This document shows positions 1 to 12,286 of a DNA stretch of 64,000 nt, one piece after another. The notes below the pieces were generated by a model that was not told where the DNA came from, did no database searches, and saw only the letters and a list, made by a program, of their open reading frames with translations. Source of the DNA: Burkholderiaceae bacterium (GTDB lineage: Bacteria; Pseudomonadota; Gammaproteobacteria; Burkholderiales; Burkholderiaceae); assembly GCA_021166835.1 (NCBI GenBank), contig JAJPEN010000069.1, positions 48,611 to 112,610 of the forward strand. Reading direction: 5' to 3'. Within the stretch, counting starts at the first letter, position 1. The number at the start of each line of letters is the position of its first letter. Both the position numbers and the translations under genes were made by a program.

Positions 1-2205
1 GAGGATCACGGTCGCGCCGCCGGTGACGATGTCGCCGCCCGCGAACACGCCGGGCAGGTTGGTCGCCTGCGTGCGATCGTCGGCGACGATGTAGCCCCAC
101 TTGTTTCGCGCGAGCCCCTGCGTGGCCTGGGCGACGATCGGGTTGGCCTTGGTGCCCAGCGCGTAGATCACGGTGTCGCACGGCCACTCGACGAATTCGC
201 CTAGCGGCACCGGCGAGCGCCGACCGCGCTCGTCGGGTTCGCCCAGCGCCATCTTCTGCACGCGGATCCCGCGCACGTCGCCGTCGTCGGTGAGCAGGAT
301 TTCCACCGGCGCGTGCAGGAAGCTGAATTCGATGCCTTCTTCCTTCGCGTGGCGCAGTTCCTCGACGCGCGCGGGCGCCTCGGCCTCCGAGCGGCGATAG
401 ACGCAGCGCACGTGCGCCGCGCCGACGCGCTTCGCTACGCGCAGGCAATCCATCGCGGTATTGCCCGCGCCGATGACGACGACGTTGTCGCCGAGGCTGA
501 TCGGGGTGTCGCGATACGGGAACTGATCGCCGCCCATCAGGTTCACGCGCGTGAGGAACTCGTTGGCCGAGTACACCTGTCCGGCGAACTCGCCCGGGAT
601 GCCGAGGAAGGCGGGCGCGCCGGCGCCCGCGGCGATGAACACCGCATCGAATCCCATCTCGCCGGTGAGCTGCGGCACGGTGAAGGTCTTGCCGATCACC
701 TTGTTGGTCTCGAAGCGCACGCCGCAGTCCTGCAGGCGCCGGACTTCGCGATCGATGATCTCGCGCGGCAGCCGGAACGACGGAATGCCGTAGCGCAGTA
801 CGCCGCCGACTACGTGCAGCGCTTCGTAGACCGTGACCTCGGCGCCGTACTTGACGAGGTCGGCGGCGGCGGCGAGCCCGCCCGGTCCGGAGCCGACGAT
901 CGCTACCCTGCCCAGCGAGGTCTCGAAGCGCGGAGGCACGACCGGCGCGGGCTTCGCGTTGTCGCCGACGAAGCGCTCGAGCCTGCCGATCGCCACCGGC
1001 TCCATCTTCGCCTTGACGAGGATGCATTGCGCTTCGCACTGGCTTTCCTGCGGGCACACGCGTCCGCACACCGACGGAAAGATGCTCGACTCGTGAATCG
1101 CGCCGACGGCGCCTTCGAGGTCGCGCACCATCAGGTGACGGATGAAGCGCGGAATGTCGATGCTCACCGGACAGCCGTCGATGCAGGTGGGGTTGATGCA
1201 CTGGATGCAGCGCTCGGCCTCGCGCAGCGCCGCGCCGTAGTCGTAGCCGAGATTCACTTCGGCGAAGCTCTGCGCGCGCTCGGTCGGGTCGCGCTCGGGC
1301 ATCTTCACCTGGTGACGCTCGAGCGCCGAGAACTTCTTGTACGTGCGCTTGCCCTCGACGAAGAGCTTCTGCTCGATGCTGCAGACATGCGCCGCGTCCT
1401 CGTTGGCCTGCGCTTCCTGCCTGCGGAAACGCTTCTGGCGTGCGTGCAGTTCCTTGAAGTCGACCAGGTGGCCGTCGAAATCGGGGCCGTCGACGCAGGC
1501 GAACTTCACTTCGCCGCCCACGGTGACGCGGCAGGACCCGCACATGCCGGTGCCGTCGACCATGATCGTGTTCAGCGAGACCATGGTCTTCGCGCCGTAC
1601 GGCCGCGTCGTCTCGACGCAGGCGTGCATCATCGGCATCGGGCCGATCGCCACGACGAGATCGGGCTTCTCCCGATCGAGCAGGTCCTTCAGCGCTTCGG
1701 TGACGAAACCGGGGCGCCCCGCGCTGCCGTCGTCGGTGCACACGACCAGTTCGTCGGCGTATTCGGCGAGCTTGTCCGCCCAGAACACGAGGTCCCGGTT
1801 GCGAAAGCCCACGATGCAGGTCGTGCGGTTGCCGGCCTGCCGGAAGGCGCGCAACTGCGGAAAGATCGGCGCCACGCCGAGGCCGCCGCCCACCAGCACG
1901 ACGTGCCCGACCTCGTCGATGTGCTGCGGCAGGCCGAGCGGGCCGACGAAGTCGTCGAAGGTGTCGCCTTCGGCGTAGTCGTCGCGCATCTGCCGGGTGG
2001 TCTTGCCGAGCGCCTGCACGACGATGGTCACGGTGCCGCGCTCGCGGTCGTAGTCGGCCACCGTCAAGGGGATGCGTTCGCCGCCTTCGTACAGGCGCAG
2101 CATGACGAAGTGCCCCGGCTCGGCGGCCCTGGCGACGTCGGGCGCCAGGACTTCCCAGAGGAACGCGTTCTCCGAGAAGATCTCGTGGCGAACGATCGTG
2201 TACAT
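1..2205 (-). CDS. Fused NfnB/NfnA-type (SudBA-like) flavoprotein oxidoreductase, 3' end missing
   Basis: This is a minus-strand gene starting at the ATG at 2205 and still open at base 1, so 735 residues are seen. Residues 1 to about 285 look like a dihydroorotate-dehydrogenase electron-transfer subunit (ferredoxin-NADP reductase fold) with a 2Fe-2S segment around C222-G-S-C225. The rest looks like the small subunit of NADPH glutamate synthase, with cysteine-rich 4Fe-4S segments (IQCINPTCIDGC, VCGRVCPQESQC), FAD and NAD(P) Rossmann motifs (GSGPGG, GAGNTAMD) and the C-terminal FAGGDIVTGGATVIL block. Separate NfnA plus NfnB add up to about 750 residues, so only a short tail should be missing. 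Relatives include electron-bifurcating transhydrogenase and sulfide dehydrogenase; which activity this one has cannot be told from sequence. It lies downstream of the FrnE-like gene on the same strand. Confidence 0.85.
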   Translation of the reverse strand, partial: MYTIVRHEIFSENAFLWEVLAPDVARAAEPGHFVMLRLYEGGERIPLTVADYDRERGTVTIVVQALGKTTRQMRDDYAEGDTFDDFVGPLGLPQHIDEVGHVVLVGGGLGVAPIFPQLRAFRQAGNRTTCIVGFRNRDLVFWADKLAEYADELVVCTDDGSAGRPGFVTEALKDLLDREKPDLVVAIGPMPMMHACVETTRPYGAKTMVSLNTIMVDGTGMCGSCRVTVGGEVKFACVDGPDFDGHLVDFKELHARQKRFRRQEAQANEDAAHVCSIEQKLFVEGKRTYKKFSALERHQVKMPERDPTERAQSFAEVNLGYDYGAALREAERCIQCINPTCIDGCPVSIDIPRFIRHLMVRDLEGAVGAIHESSIFPSVCGRVCPQESQCEAQCILVKAKMEPVAIGRLERFVGDNAKPAPVVPPRFETSLGRVAIVGSGPGGLAAAADLVKYGAEVTVYEALHVVGGVLRYGIPSFRLPREIIDREVRRLQDCGVRFETNKVIGKTFTVPQLTGEMGFDAVFIAAGAGAPAFLGIPGEFAGQVYSANEFLTRVNLMGGDQFPYRDTPISLGDNVVVIGAGNTAMDCLRVAKRVGAAHVRCVYRRSEAEAPARVEELRHAKEEGIEFSFLHAPVEILLTDDGDVRGIRVQKMALGEPDERGRRSPVPLGEFVEWPCDTVIYALGTKANPIVAQATQGLARNKWGYIVADDRTQATNLPGVFAGGDIVTGGATVIL

Positions 2206-2400
2206 CGACGGCTCCGATTGATGAACGGCGGCGGCGCGCACCTGATCGCCGCGCGTTCTCCACGGAACGGCCGGCGAGCGCGATGCACCCGCGCGATCAT
2301 GCGCGAGCGATGTGCGGCCGTCCAGAGCGACGTCGGGCCCGGGGGCGTGGACCTTGCAGCCGACCGGGTGCGATCGATCAGCCGGCGCGCCTCGAAGGCG

Positions 2401-3078
2401 TCAGCCCGCGTCGGACGCTTGGCGGTCTTTGGCCAGTTCTTCCAGCGCGCGCTCGAAGGCCTCCGGGGGCTGGCCGCCGGAGATCAGGTAGCGGTCGTCG
2501 ACGATGGTGGCCGGCACGGAACGGATGCCGCTTTGCTGGTAGCGGCGTTCGAGGGCGCGCACTTCGTCGGCGTATTCGCCGCTCTCCAGCATGCGGCGTG
2601 CTTCGTTCGCGTCGAGACCGGTGTCGGCGGCCAGGCGGATCAGCACGGCATGGTCGGCGACGTTCTCGTTGTCGGCGAAGTAGGCATGGAAGAGCGCTTT
2701 CTGCAGCGCCAGCGCTCGTTCGGAATCCTGCAGCGCGGCCCAATGCAGCAGCCGGTGCGCATCGAAGGTGTTCCACACGCGGGTGCCGGGGCTATACGCG
2801 ATCGTCACGCCGAGCGACGCCGCGCGTTCGCGGATCGTCGAGCGGTTGGCTTGCAGTTGCGCCTCGTCGATGCCGTATTTGCGCATCAGGTGAGCGCCGG
2901 CATCGACGCCCTCGAAGGGCATGTCGGGCTCGAGCTCGAAGGGCTGCAGGTGGATGTCGGCTCGCACGCGATCGGCCAGGCGCGCCAGTGCGACCTGCAG
3001 GCCGGCGAGACCGATCGCGCACCACGGGCAGGCGATGTCGGAGACGAAGTCGATGCGCAGGCGTACGGGTTCGGTCAT
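2401..3078 (-). CDS. DsbA-family (FrnE-like) thiol oxidoreductase
   Basis: The 225-residue protein has a thioredoxin-fold N-terminus with the active-site pair C17-P-W-C20, followed by a helical insert and a C-terminal cis-proline region (SVPATIVDD). This is the FrnE/2-hydroxychromene-2-carboxylate isomerase-like branch of DsbA. No signal peptide is visible, so it is predicted cytoplasmic, unlike true DsbA. It starts 48 bases after the cbbR stop on the same strand and precedes the fused flavoprotein gene, so cotranscription with cbbR is possible. The substrate is unknown. Confidence 0.85.
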   Translation of the reverse strand: MTEPVRLRIDFVSDIACPWCAIGLAGLQVALARLADRVRADIHLQPFELEPDMPFEGVDAGAHLMRKYGIDEAQLQANRSTIRERAASLGVTIAYSPGTRVWNTFDAHRLLHWAALQDSERALALQKALFHAYFADNENVADHAVLIRLAADTGLDANEARRMLESGEYADEVRALERRYQQSGIRSVPATIVDDRYLISGGQPPEAFERALEELAKDRQASDAG

Positions 3079-3126
3079 CGTGGTTCCCTGAATCTTTTCA
3101 TTTTGCGCCTTGCGTGCGGCGCACCT

Positions 3127-5622
<2,496 letters not shown>

Positions 5623-5674
5623 GCGCGGCCGGATCGATCCCGCGGCACACAGAACCCTCTCCGGAGCTTCCGTC

Positions 5675-6103
5675 ATGCGTATCACCCAGGGCGCCTTCTC
5701 TTTCCTTCCGGATCTCGACGACACGCAGGTCCGCGCGCAGATCGACTACTGCCTGCGCAACGGCTGGGCCGTGAGCCTCGAGTACACCGACGACATCCAT
5801 CCGCGCAACGTCTACTGGCAGATGTACGGCCAGCCGATGTTCGACCTGGCCGACGCCGGCGGCGCGATGCTCGAGCTGCAGGCGTGTCGCGAGACCTTTC
5901 GCGACCACTACATCCGCGTGAACGGCTTCGACTCCACGCGCGGCTGGGAAACGGTGCGCCTTTCGTTCCTCGCGAACCGTCCGGCGCACGAGCCGGGACT
6001 GCGGCTGCGACGCACCGAGGCGGGCGGCCGTCTGCAGCGCTATGCGCTCGACGGCTACGCCGCGCAGCGCGAGCCGGGTCGGCGCTACGGCGAACGCTGC
6101 TGA
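5675..6103 (+). CDS. cbbS: Rubisco small subunit, form IC
   Basis: The 142-residue protein begins [14 protein letters not shown] and contains the conserved stretches [15 protein letters not shown] and [12 protein letters not shown] of red-type small subunits. The C-terminal extension after about residue 105 corresponds to the beta-hairpin that lines the central pore in red-type enzymes. A GGAG lies upstream of the ATG. It sits 52 bases after cbbL and 49 bases before cbbX. Confidence 0.96.
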   Translation: MRITQGAFSFLPDLDDTQVRAQIDYCLRNGWAVSLEYTDDIHPRNVYWQMYGQPMFDLADAGGAMLELQACRETFRDHYIRVNGFDSTRGWETVRLSFLANRPAHEPGLRLRRTEAGGRLQRYALDGYAAQREPGRRYGERC

Positions 6104-6152
6104 AGACGCCGGCGAGCGCAAGCGCCGCAATGCGAACCGGAGGCACGACGCG

Positions 6153-7039
6153 ATGAACCCGATCGACGAGCGCGAAGTGCTCGCGCTGCTGGCCGAACTC
6201 GATGCCGAACTCGTGGGCCTGGCGCCGGTCAAGCAGCGCATCCGCGACATCGCCGCACTGCTGCTGGTCGATGCGGCCCGCAAGGCGCACGGATTGGCTT
6301 CGCCCCCGCCCACGCTGCACATGTGCTTCACCGGCAACCCCGGCACCGGCAAGACGACGGTGGCGCAGCGCATGGCCTCGATCCTGCACCGGCTCGGCTA
6401 CGTGCGCAAAGGGCACCTCGTCTCGGTGACGCGCGACGACCTGGTCGGGCAGTACATCGGGCACACCGCACCGAAAACGCGCGAGGTGCTCAAGCGCGCG
6501 ATCGGCGGCGTGCTGTTCATCGACGAGGCGTACTACCTGTACCGCCCCGAGAACGAGCGCGACTACGGACAGGAGGCGATCGAGATCCTGCTGCAGGCGA
6601 TGGAGAACCAGCGCGAGGACCTCGTCGTGATCCTCGCCGGCTACGCCGACCGGATGGCGGCTTTCTTCGAATGCAATCCGGGCTTCCGTTCGCGCATCGC
6701 GCACCACATCGATTTCCCCGACTACGGGCGCGAAGAGCTGATGGGCATCGCCGAACTGATGCTCGGGCGGCTCGGCTATGCGCTCGATGAGCAGGCGCGC
6801 GAGCTGTTCGAGCGCTACCTGGAGCTGAGGATGCGCCAACCGCATTTCGCCAATGCGCGCAGCGTGCGCAACGCGCTCGACCGGGCGCGGCTGCGGCATG
6901 CGAGCCGGCTGTTCGGCTCGATCGCGCAGGCCGATGCCGCTACCTTGTCCACGCTGACCGCGGAAGATTTCCGCGCGAGTCGCGTTTTCCGGCCATCTCA
7001 GCCGGCATCGCAGCGCCGCGCGGAAGAGGAGTGCCCGTC

Positions 7040-7043
<4 letters not shown>
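6153..7043 (+). CDS. cbbX: Red-type Rubisco activase CbbX
   Basis: The 296-residue AAA+ ATPase has Walker [10 protein letters not shown] at residues 61-69, Walker B LFIDEA at about 121-126, and a pore-loop YIG at 101-103. CbbX remodels inhibited red-type Rubisco by pulling on the C-terminus of CbbL, so its presence fits the form IC subunits next door. The ATG at 6153 is preferred over upstream in-frame codons because GGAGG lies 9 bases before it and [13 protein letters not shown] is the usual N-terminus. Its stop overlaps the start of the FBPase gene (ATGA). Confidence 0.95.
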
Positions 7044-8125
<1,082 letters not shown>

Positions 8126-8126
8126 G

Positions 8127-9008
8127 ATGTCGGCCAGGCACCCGATCATCGCGATCACCGGCTCCTCCGGCGCCGGCACGACCTCGGTCACCCGCACCTT
8201 CGAGAAGATCTTCCGTCGCGAGAAGCTGAAGGCGGCGATCATCGAGGGGGACAGCTTCCATCGCTACGACCGCCAGGAGATGCGGCGGATGCTCGCCGAG
8301 CAGGAGGCGGCCGGCAACCGGCACTTCAGCCACTTCGGCGAACAGGCGAACCTCTTCGAGGAACTCGAGCAGACCTTTCGCGACTACAGCGAAACCGGCA
8401 ACGGACGTCATCGCCGGTATCTGCACGACGACGCCGAGGCGTCGCGCCACGGGCAGGAAGCCGGCACGTTCACGTCGTGGAGCGAGTTCGAGCCCGGCAC
8501 CGACCTGCTGTTCTACGAGGGACTGCACGGCGCGGTGCGCACCGCCACCGTCGACGTCGCGCGCTACCCGGACCTGCTGATCGGCGTCGTGCCGGTGATC
8601 AACCTGGAATGGATCCAGAAACTGCACCGCGACAAGTCGACGCGCGGCTATTCCACCGAAGCCGTCACCGACGTGATCCTGCGGCGGATGAACGACTACG
8701 TGCACTACATCTGTCCGCAGTTCGAGCGCACGCACGTGAACTTCCAGCGCGTGCCCACCGTCGACACGTCGAACCCGTTCATCGCGCGCGACATCCCGAC
8801 CGCCGACGAGAGCTTCCTGGTGATCCGCTTCGCCAATCCGGCGGGCATCGACTTTCCCTATCTGCTGACGATGCTCGGCGGCTCGTTCATGTCGCGCGCG
8901 AACACGATCGTCGCCCCGGGCGGGAAGATGGAACTGGCGATGCAGCTGATCTTCACGCCGTTCATCTGGCGGATGATGGAGCGGCGCCGCAAGGCGCTGG
9001 GCGGGTGA
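8127..9008 (+). CDS. cbbP: Phosphoribulokinase
   Basis: The 293-residue kinase is of the proteobacterial (octameric) type. It has the P-loop GSSGAGTTS at residues 12-20, EGDSFHRYDR, and the block LGGSFMSRANTIVAPGGKME near the C-terminus. It phosphorylates ribulose-5-phosphate to RuBP, the CO2 acceptor. The ATG starts one base after the FBPase stop, indicating translational coupling. It closes the cbb operon; no cbbA, cbbT, cbbG, cbbZ or cbbY follows, so other Calvin-cycle enzymes must be encoded elsewhere. Confidence 0.97.
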   Translation: MSARHPIIAITGSSGAGTTSVTRTFEKIFRREKLKAAIIEGDSFHRYDRQEMRRMLAEQEAAGNRHFSHFGEQANLFEELEQTFRDYSETGNGRHRRYLHDDAEASRHGQEAGTFTSWSEFEPGTDLLFYEGLHGAVRTATVDVARYPDLLIGVVPVINLEWIQKLHRDKSTRGYSTEAVTDVILRRMNDYVHYICPQFERTHVNFQRVPTVDTSNPFIARDIPTADESFLVIRFANPAGIDFPYLLTMLGGSFMSRANTIVAPGGKMELAMQLIFTPFIWRMMERRRKALGG

Positions 9009-9072
9009 AGCGCGCGGCTCGCCGCCCGAGACGCGCAGCCGCCCTCCGCGGGCCGCGCAGCCGACCGCCGCG

Positions 9073-10167
9073 CTAGCCGTTGCGCCGTCGCATCCGCACC
9101 GCCGCGTCCAGCGCATCGAGCACGCGCACCGAGTCGTCCCAGCCGAGGCAGGCGTCGGTGATGCTCTGACCGTAGACGAGCGCGCGCGGGTCGTCGGTAC
9201 CCGGCGTGAAGGGCTGGCGACCCTCGACGAGATGGCTCTCGATCATCGCGCCGAGGATGGCGCGGCTGCCGCCGGCGATCTGCGCGCACACCGCATCGGC
9301 GACCTCGCGCTGCCGAAGCGCCTGCTTGCCGCTGTTCGCGTGCGAGAAATCGATCATCAGCGACGGGCGGCAACCGCTGTCGGAGAGCGTGCGGCAGGCG
9401 GCCTCGACGTTCGCCGCGTCGTAGTTCGGCGTACGCCCGCCGCGCAGGATCAGGTGGCAGTCGGGATTGCCGAGCGTGCGCACCATCGCGACGTGGCCGT
9501 TCTTGTGGATGCCCAGGAAATTGTGCGGCGCGCGTGCGGCGAGCATCGCGTCGATGGCCACGCGCACGTTGCCGTCGGTGCCGTTCTTGAAGCCGATCGG
9601 CGCCGAGGTGCCCGAGGCCAGTTCGCGATGCACCTGGCTCTCGGTGGTGCGCGCGCCGATCGCACCCCAGGCGACGAGGTCGGCGAGATATTGCGGCGAC
9701 ATCGTGTCGAGCAGCTCGCTGCCGGCCGGCACGCCCAGTCGCGCGACGTCGATCAGCAGCGAGCGCGCGATGCGCAGTCCTTCGTTGATGCGGCAGCTCT
9801 CGTCGAGATACGGATCGTTGATCAGGCCCTTCCAGCCGACGGTCGTGCGCGGCTTCTCGAAATACACGCGCATCACGATCTCGAGCGTGTCGCGCAGGCG
9901 CATGCGCTGCTCGGCCAGCCGGCCCGCGTATTCGAGCGCCGCGCGCGGATCGTGGATGGAGCAGGGGCCGATCACGACGAGCAGCCGGTCGTCCTCGTTG
10001 CGCACGATCGCACGCACCGCGGCGCGGCTTTCGAGCACCTGCCGCTCGACCGGCGTGCCGGCGATCGGGAAGAAGCGGAGCAGGTCCTCGGGCGGGGGCA
10101 GCACGAGCATCTGCGCGATGCGCTCGTCGTCGGCGCGCGTGCTCGGGTCGGTCGGATCGGGGTGCAT
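9073..10167 (-). CDS. aroG: Class I 3-deoxy-7-phosphoheptulonate (DAHP) synthase
   Basis: The 364-residue protein condenses PEP and erythrose-4-phosphate in the first step of the shikimate pathway. Class I (AroFGH-type) landmarks include VVIGPCSIHDP, KPRTTVGWKGLINDP, GFKNGTDGN and LGAMIESHLVEG. The start at 10167 (MHPDPTDPST) is chosen because the longer reading adds a 21-residue tail rich in His, Pro and Ser with no homology. It converges on cbbP with 64 GC-rich bases between stops. Which isozyme (F, G or H) cannot be settled, so the symbol is nominal. Confidence 0.92.
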   Translation of the reverse strand: MHPDPTDPSTRADDERIAQMLVLPPPEDLLRFFPIAGTPVERQVLESRAAVRAIVRNEDDRLLVVIGPCSIHDPRAALEYAGRLAEQRMRLRDTLEIVMRVYFEKPRTTVGWKGLINDPYLDESCRINEGLRIARSLLIDVARLGVPAGSELLDTMSPQYLADLVAWGAIGARTTESQVHRELASGTSAPIGFKNGTDGNVRVAIDAMLAARAPHNFLGIHKNGHVAMVRTLGNPDCHLILRGGRTPNYDAANVEAACRTLSDSGCRPSLMIDFSHANSGKQALRQREVADAVCAQIAGGSRAILGAMIESHLVEGRQPFTPGTDDPRALVYGQSITDACLGWDDSVRVLDALDAAVRMRRRNG

Positions 10168-10298
10168 GGACGAGGGGCTGGGCGGGAACGAAGGATGGTA
10201 CTGCGAGTGGTGGCATCCCGTGCCGAGCACGGCGATTGCTCGATGATCCGCATTTCGCCGCAGCCGGGCGGGACGAACGGCTCACGAGGAGACAGACG

Positions 10299-10787
10299 AT
10301 GAAACGAGGAATCGGAAAAGCGATGAAGGCGGCCCCGCTGTTCGTCACCGCCGCGCTGTTCGGCTGGGCCGGCGGCGTCGCCGCGCAGGGGATGCAGCCG
10401 GCTACACCCGCTACGCCCGCCGTTGCCCGCCCCGCGGCTGCGGAGCCGATGAAGGTCGTCGTGCAGGTGAGCGACGACGACCCGCGCACCTGGAACCTGG
10501 CGTTGAACAACCTGCGCAACCTGCAGAGCGCGCTCGGCGCGCAGAACGTCGTCGCCGAACTGGTCGCCTACGGACCCGGCATCGGCATGCTGCAGCGCGA
10601 CTCGTCGGTGCAGGCGCGGATCACGCAGGCGCTGGGCGACGGCGTGCGCGTCCTGGCCTGCGAGAACACGATGCGCGGCCGCAAGCTCGCGCCGCCCGAC
10701 ATGATTCCCGGCATCGGCTATGTGCCGTCGGGCGTGGTCGAGATCGTCGAGCGCGAACGCGACGGCTACGCGTATCTGCGGCCGTAG
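10299..10787 (+). CDS. Exported DsrE/DsrF-like protein
   Basis: The 162-residue protein has a cleavable signal peptide (charged start, hydrophobic stretch, GGVAAQ near residue 30), a short Ala/Pro/Thr-rich spacer and a DsrE-like domain (MKVVVQVSDDDPRTWNLALN, then VRVLACENTMRG with one cysteine). DsrE-type domains take part in sulfur transfer, but many periplasmic members are uncharacterised and the role here is unknown. GAGGAGA precedes the ATG. Its stop lies 6 bases from the stop of the convergent amidase gene. Confidence 0.8.
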   Translation: MKRGIGKAMKAAPLFVTAALFGWAGGVAAQGMQPATPATPAVARPAAAEPMKVVVQVSDDDPRTWNLALNNLRNLQSALGAQNVVAELVAYGPGIGMLQRDSSVQARITQALGDGVRVLACENTMRGRKLAPPDMIPGIGYVPSGVVEIVERERDGYAYLRP

Positions 10788-10793
10788 GCTGCG

Positions 10794-12266
10794 CTACAGC
10801 GCGGGCGCCCTGAAGGCGCCCAGCAGTTCCTGGCTCAGCGCCGCGAAGCGGATCGTGCTGCGATCTTCCAGATACGGACCAACCGCCTGCACGCCGAGCG
10901 GCAGGCCGTCGAGCAACGTGGCCAGCGGAATCACCGTGCTCGGCAGATGGGCCACGGTCACCAGTCCGGACCACATCAGGTTGTCCAGGTACGGCCGTGC
11001 TGCGCCGTTCACCTGCAGCGTGCGCTTCAGTTGCGGCACCGGGCCGTGACCGTCGTCGACCTGGTGCGGGAAGGCCGGGCCCATCGCAACGGGGCACAGA
11101 AGCAGGTCGTAGCGGCGGAAGAAGGCGGACCATTGCTGGCGCAGTTGCGCCTGCTGCGCCGATCGCGCCACCCAGTGGCGCAGCGGCTGCGCGGTCGCGC
11201 GCCCGAGCCGTGCGGCATAGCTGTCCTCGGCCGCGCCGTCGGCCGCTGCGCGATACGCCGCCAGCTCCGACTCCGGCGAGCCCGAACCGATCACGCCGAA
11301 AAGCAGATCCAGATAGATCGCCCACGAGGCGGCCGGATCGACCGGTCCGTCGTGCAGCAATTCGACCCGTACACCGGCCTCGGCGAGCGTGCGCGCGAAG
11401 TTCTCGATCGCCGACGCGTAAGCGTCGTCCACCGGATAGGCATCGAGCCACAGGCCGACGCGGTAGTCGCGCAGGTTTTCGTGGCGCGGCGCCGGCAGGC
11501 GCAGCGACCAGGCGACGGCGTCGTCCTGCGCCGGTCCGGCGAGCAGGCCCAGTGCGAGGTCCAGGTCGGCCGCCGAGCGCGCGATAGGACCCGCTACCGC
11601 CAGCGGCGGCGGCGGAACCACCTCGCCGGGCATCGGCGGGATGTGGCCGCGGCCGCAGACGATGCCCCAGCTCGGCTTGTGGCCGTATACCCCGCAGTAG
11701 TGACTGGGCACGCGGATCGATCCGCCGATGTCGCTGCCCAGCTCCAGCGCGCAGAAGCCCGCCGCCAGCGCCGCGGCGGCACCGCCGGAGGAGCCGCCGA
11801 CGGTTCGCGCCGGGTTCCACGGGTTGCGCGTCAGGCCGTACACCGGGTTGTAGCTCTGGTGGTCGGCCGCGCCGAGCGGACAGTTGGTCTTGCCGTAGAT
11901 CACCGCGCCGGCCGCGCGCAGCCGCGCCACCGCGTCGGCATCGCGCTGCGGCCGGTACTGCGCGAGATCGGGAATACCGCAGGTGGCCGGCAGGCCGACG
12001 ACCTCGAAGCTGTCCTTGATCGTCATCGGTAGGCCGGCCAGCGGCGGCAGCGTCTCGCCGCGGGCGCGGCGCGCGTCGATGTCGCGCGCCGCGCGGCGTG
12101 CGCCCTCCGGGTCGATGGCGACGACGGCATTCACCTGTCCGTCGAGCGCGGCCTGGCGCGCGAGGTAGTGTTCGAGCAGCTCGAGCGCGCCGATGCGCCC
12201 GGCCTTCAGTTCGGCCAGCGACTCGATGGCCGTCCAGCGATGGGGAGGCTGCGCAGCGGTGCTCAT
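10794..12266 (-). CDS. Amidase signature family hydrolase
   Basis: The 490-residue protein carries the Ser-cisSer-Lys triad region of the amidase signature family: K84 in MTIKDSF, the GGSSGG motif at 157-162 and the predicted nucleophile S183 in SDIGGSIR. Such enzymes hydrolyse C-N bonds of amides; substrate cannot be read from sequence. It is the last gene of the minus-strand operon that starts with the ABC binding protein at 18086, 20 bases after the HDAC-like gene, so it probably acts on an imported amide. Confidence 0.9.
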   Translation of the reverse strand: MSTAAQPPHRWTAIESLAELKAGRIGALELLEHYLARQAALDGQVNAVVAIDPEGARRAARDIDARRARGETLPPLAGLPMTIKDSFEVVGLPATCGIPDLAQYRPQRDADAVARLRAAGAVIYGKTNCPLGAADHQSYNPVYGLTRNPWNPARTVGGSSGGAAAALAAGFCALELGSDIGGSIRVPSHYCGVYGHKPSWGIVCGRGHIPPMPGEVVPPPPLAVAGPIARSAADLDLALGLLAGPAQDDAVAWSLRLPAPRHENLRDYRVGLWLDAYPVDDAYASAIENFARTLAEAGVRVELLHDGPVDPAASWAIYLDLLFGVIGSGSPESELAAYRAAADGAAEDSYAARLGRATAQPLRHWVARSAQQAQLRQQWSAFFRRYDLLLCPVAMGPAFPHQVDDGHGPVPQLKRTLQVNGAARPYLDNLMWSGLVTVAHLPSTVIPLATLLDGLPLGVQAVGPYLEDRSTIRFAALSQELLGAFRAPAL

Positions 12267-12286
12267 CGCTCATCCCTCCGTGGTCG

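Noticed and set aside
2206..2400. Possible small gene between the NfnBA-type and FrnE-like genes
   Set aside because: No frame shows homology or a convincing ribosome site; it is treated as plain intergenic sequence.
2401..3078. 2-hydroxychromene-2-carboxylate isomerase of naphthalene degradation
   Set aside because: It has a CPWC redox motif like FrnE/DsbA proteins and no aromatic-degradation genes nearby.
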